Below are positions 43,345 through 45,451 of a stretch of DNA of 45,451 nucleotides, in pieces. The DNA comes from Thiomonas sp. FB-6. GTDB taxonomy: Bacteria > Pseudomonadota > Gammaproteobacteria > Burkholderiales > Burkholderiaceae_C. The notes below the pieces were generated by a model, which saw only the letters and a program-made list of their open reading frames with translations, ran no database searches and was not told the DNA's origin. How positions within the stretch are numbered: position 1 is the first letter of the stretch; the number at the start of each line of letters is the position of its first letter. Location of the stretch: NCBI RefSeq assembly GCF_000377645.1, contig NZ_KB898496.1:1-45451 (forward strand). Direction: 5' to 3'. The position numbers and the translations under genes were made by a program.

Positions 43345-43566
43345 ATGTCCGATCGCGCTCCAGCACGCAAGCTGGGACCGCTGGCAGTGATCCTGCTGGC
43401 GATCCCCTGCGTGGCAGTGCTTGTCGTGCCCTGGTTCAACAAGACCGACCCCGCATGGATGGGCATGCCCTTCTTCTACTGGTGGCAGCTGGTGTGGGTG
43501 CCGCTGTCCAGCGTGTTCATCGGCATCGTCTACAAGATGGTCGTGCCTTCCGGAAGCGGAGACTGA
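43345..43566 (+). CDS. DUF3311 small membrane protein
   Basis: A 73-residue protein with two hydrophobic segments (LAVILLAIPCVAVLVVP and a second around WWQLVWVPLSSVFIGIVY). Its function is unknown. DUF3311 proteins sit in front of solute:sodium symporters, and here the symporter starts 4 bp later, so it is probably an accessory subunit. GGAGA lies 7 nt upstream of the ATG. The 271-bp region before it (43074-43344) has no other gene; I see no clear promoter, only an AT-richer stretch at 43125-43185. Confidence 0.88.
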   Translation: MSDRAPARKLGPLAVILLAIPCVAVLVVPWFNKTDPAWMGMPFFYWWQLVWVPLSSVFIGIVYKMVVPSGSGD

Positions 43567-43570
43567 AGCG

Positions 43571-45112
43571 ATGAACATCACCGCAACCGTCGTCTTCGTC
43601 CTGCTGTTCCTGGTGATCACGATCCTGGGATTCGTCTCCGCGCACTGGCGCAAGGGGGACATGAGCCACCTGCACGAGTGGGGCCTGGGCGGGCGCCGCT
43701 TCGGCAGCTGGATCACCTGGTTCCTGATCGGCGGCGACCTGTATACCGCCTACACCTTCGTGGCCGTTCCGGCGCTGGTGTTCGGGGCCGGGGCCCTGGG
43801 CTTTTTCGCGCTGCCCTACACGGTGCTCGTGTACCCGATGGTGTTCGCGATCCTGCCGCGCCTGTGGGTGGTGGCGCACAAGCACAACTACATCACGGCC
43901 TCGGACTTCGTGGCCGGGCGCTACGGCAGCCCCGTGCTGGCGCTGGCCATCGCGATCACCGGCATCGTCGCCACGATGCCCTACATCGCGCTGCAGCTGG
44001 TGGGCATCCAGGTGGTCATCGGCGGCCTGGGCTTCCCCGCCGGCCACGGCCTGGTGGGCGACCTTCCGCTGATCATCGCCTTCGTGATCCTGGCGGCCTT
44101 CACCTACACCAGCGGGCTGCGCGCGCCGGCCTCGATCGCGGTGGTGAAGGACCTGCTGGTCTACATCACGGTGATCGCCATGGTGGTGGTCATCCCGGCC
44201 AAGCTCGGCGGGCTGGGCGCGATCTTCGCGCAGGTTCCGAAGGAGCACCTGCTGCTGCCGGCGATCAAGGACGGCAACTGGGGCATGCAGTCCTTCTACG
44301 CCACGCTGGCCTTCGGCTCGGCGCTGGCGTTGATGCTGTATCCCCACGCCTCCACCGCGGTGCTGGCGGCCAAGGGCCCCAACACCCTGCGGCGCAACTG
44401 GGTGTGGCTGCCGGCCTACTCGCTGATGCTGGGGCTGATCGCCATGCTGGGCTACATGGCCTACGCCGGTGGCATCGAGAAGCTGCCCGACCTGGCGCCG
44501 TACTTCAAGCAGTACGGACCGCAGTTCGCGATGCCGGGCCTGCTGCTGCACTACTTCCCGTCGTGGTTCGTCGGCGTCGGCTTCGCCGCCGTGGCCATCG
44601 GGGCGCTGGTGCCCGCGGCCATCATGTCCATCGCCGCCGCGAACCTGTTCACCCGCAACATCTACAAGGCCTTCATCAACCCGCAGTGCTCGGTGCAGAA
44701 GGAAACCGACATGGCCAAGCTGGTGTCGCTGGTGGTCAAGTTCGGCGCGCTGCTGTTCATCGTGTTCCTGCCGCTGAAGTACGCGATCCAGCTGCAGCTG
44801 CTGGGCGGCATCCTGGTGCTGCAGACCCTGCCGGCCATCGTCTCGGGCATCTACACCCGCTGGTTCGACGCCAAGGCGCTGCTGCTGGGCTGGGCGGTGG
44901 GGCTGGCCTGGGGCGTCTGGGCGGCCTCGCTGAGCGGCTTCAAGTCCTCGGCCTATGCGCTGCACGTGGCGGGCCAGATCATCCCGGCCTACATCGGCCT
45001 GTACGCGGTGATCATCAACATCGCCGTGGCGGTGGTCGCCACGCTGGTGATCCGCGCGCTGGGCATGGCCAACGATCGCGACGCGACCAGCGCCGCCGAT
45101 TACGTGGGCTGA
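43571..45112 (+). CDS. Solute:sodium symporter, probable monocarboxylate permease (MctP-like)
   Basis: Inner-membrane symporter of the SSS family, 513 residues with about 13 membrane helices. The segments [38 protein letters not shown] and [15 protein letters not shown] are family-typical, and an upstream DUF3311 partner is common for permeases of acetate, lactate or pyruvate. Substrate is inferred from that resemblance. The ATG follows the DUF3311 stop by 4 bp with GGAGAC nearby; the longer upstream frame overlaps the small gene and is not used. Confidence 0.88.
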   Translation: MNITATVVFVLLFLVITILGFVSAHWRKGDMSHLHEWGLGGRRFGSWITWFLIGGDLYTAYTFVAVPALVFGAGALGFFALPYTVLVYPMVFAILPRLWVVAHKHNYITASDFVAGRYGSPVLALAIAITGIVATMPYIALQLVGIQVVIGGLGFPAGHGLVGDLPLIIAFVILAAFTYTSGLRAPASIAVVKDLLVYITVIAMVVVIPAKLGGLGAIFAQVPKEHLLLPAIKDGNWGMQSFYATLAFGSALALMLYPHASTAVLAAKGPNTLRRNWVWLPAYSLMLGLIAMLGYMAYAGGIEKLPDLAPYFKQYGPQFAMPGLLLHYFPSWFVGVGFAAVAIGALVPAAIMSIAAANLFTRNIYKAFINPQCSVQKETDMAKLVSLVVKFGALLFIVFLPLKYAIQLQLLGGILVLQTLPAIVSGIYTRWFDAKALLLGWAVGLAWGVWAASLSGFKSSAYALHVAGQIIPAYIGLYAVIINIAVAVVATLVIRALGMANDRDATSAADYVG

Positions 45113-45133
45113 GACCGGCTCCGAGTTTTCCGA

Positions 45134-45164
45134 GCCCGGAGGCGAAAGCCTCCGGGCTTTTTTT
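45134..45164 (+). terminator. Intrinsic terminator of the symporter operon
   Basis: A perfect 10-bp stem GCCCGGAGGC / GCCTCCGGGC closed by a GAAA tetraloop is followed by seven T. It lies 22 bp after the symporter stop and 3 bp before the start of a group II intron. Confidence 0.95.
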
Positions 45165-45167
45165 CTG

Positions 45168-45451
45168 GTGCGCCCGGCAGGGCGCACCTACTTGGAGGTG
45201 GAAGTCCTCTACCGGCCCGGCAAGGGGAACGGTTAGCCGAAGGCAAGGGTTTCGCGGGCGACCGCGGGTCTGGAGGAAGCCGGATGGCAAAGCGCTGGCC
45301 TGACGAACAGGAAGCGGATACGAGGCGACGCATCGGGGTGAGGTGCCCAAGATCATCAAAGCCCGAAACTTGCACGGAACGATGCGGCGTAGATCCGACA
45401 GGCATAAGCGTGACGGTGGGTGCGCAATACCCGGGGAGGTCTGGCAACGTG
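45168..45451 (+). mobile_element. Group II intron, 5' part (domain I), truncated by window end
   Basis: The sequence starts GTGCGCCC, the usual GUGYG 5' intron boundary, and folds at once into an 8-bp stem (GTGCGCCC-GGCA-GGGCGCAC). It then shows conserved domain I blocks of bacterial introns: GGAGGTGGAAGTCCTCTAC, GTTAGCCGAAGGCAAGGGT, AGGAAGCCGGATGGCAAA and CCCGGGGAGGTCTGGCA. No part of the reverse transcriptase/maturase gene is inside the window; it would lie downstream. The insertion is on the plus strand directly behind a transcription terminator. I cannot assign the class with certainty. Confidence 0.92.

Overview
This window looks like one chromosomal segment of a betaproteobacterium, most likely order Burkholderiales. 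By eye the DNA is very GC-rich, with strongly GC-biased third codon positions. Three gene orders point the same way: sucA-sucB-lpd-zapE, bamD/rluD/pgeF followed by phaC-phaA-phaB-phaR, and a sox cluster in the order arsR-soxC-D-Y-Z-A-X-B. As I recall, a soxRCDYZAXB order has been reported in Thiomonas-type sulfur oxidisers, but I cannot name the species from this sequence. The coding content suggests a thiosulfate-oxidising organism that also uses short organic acids and stores polyhydroxybutyrate.

Layout. Positions 1-2.0 kb hold a lipoyl-domain dihydrolipoamide dehydrogenase, probably the last gene of a pyruvate dehydrogenase operon. An NlpC/P60 cell-wall hydrolase follows on the minus strand (2.0-2.9 kb). 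At 3.13-3.41 kb there is a 268-bp non-coding MITE-like element with 30-bp terminal inverted repeats and CTAG on both sides. Acryloyl-CoA reductase (acuI) and propionyl-CoA synthetase (prpE) span 3.4-6.5 kb. The sox cluster (6.7-13.9 kb) begins with an ArsR-type repressor whose promoter carries a dyad operator over the likely start site, and ends at a strong intrinsic terminator. Two further RNA hairpins, one with a T-tract, lie inside the sox operon. The 2-oxoglutarate dehydrogenase operon (sucA, sucB, lpd) with zapE and a small periplasmic coiled-coil gene covers 14.2-21.7 kb.

A PP2C phosphatase and a DinG-type helicase diverge at 22.6 kb. bamD (minus) and rluD-pgeF (plus) diverge at 25.8 kb. 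The PHB block phaC-phaA-phaB-phaR runs from 28.0 to 32.6 kb behind a promoter with a perfect -35 box, followed by rimO. Then come a TauE/SafE-type exporter (minus), a SatP-type acetate transporter (plus), a FadL-type outer-membrane protein (minus) with a 27-bp dyad upstream, and argA-yggX (minus). hrpA diverges from argA, and a DUF3311/solute:sodium symporter pair ends at an intrinsic terminator. Three bases after the T-run of that terminator a group II intron begins and runs off the window.

How the genes fit together: Sox proteins would oxidise thiosulfate in the periplasm and feed electrons to respiration. SatP, the symporter, PrpE and AcuI bring in and activate C2/C3 acids for the TCA cycle (OGDH) and for PHB synthesis. 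Most of the window is ordinary core metabolism. The parts that deserve attention are the small non-coding features: the MITE-like element, the sox operator and intra-operon terminator, the fadL dyad and the intron boundary. I found no CRISPR array, tRNA, rRNA or recognisable defence system.
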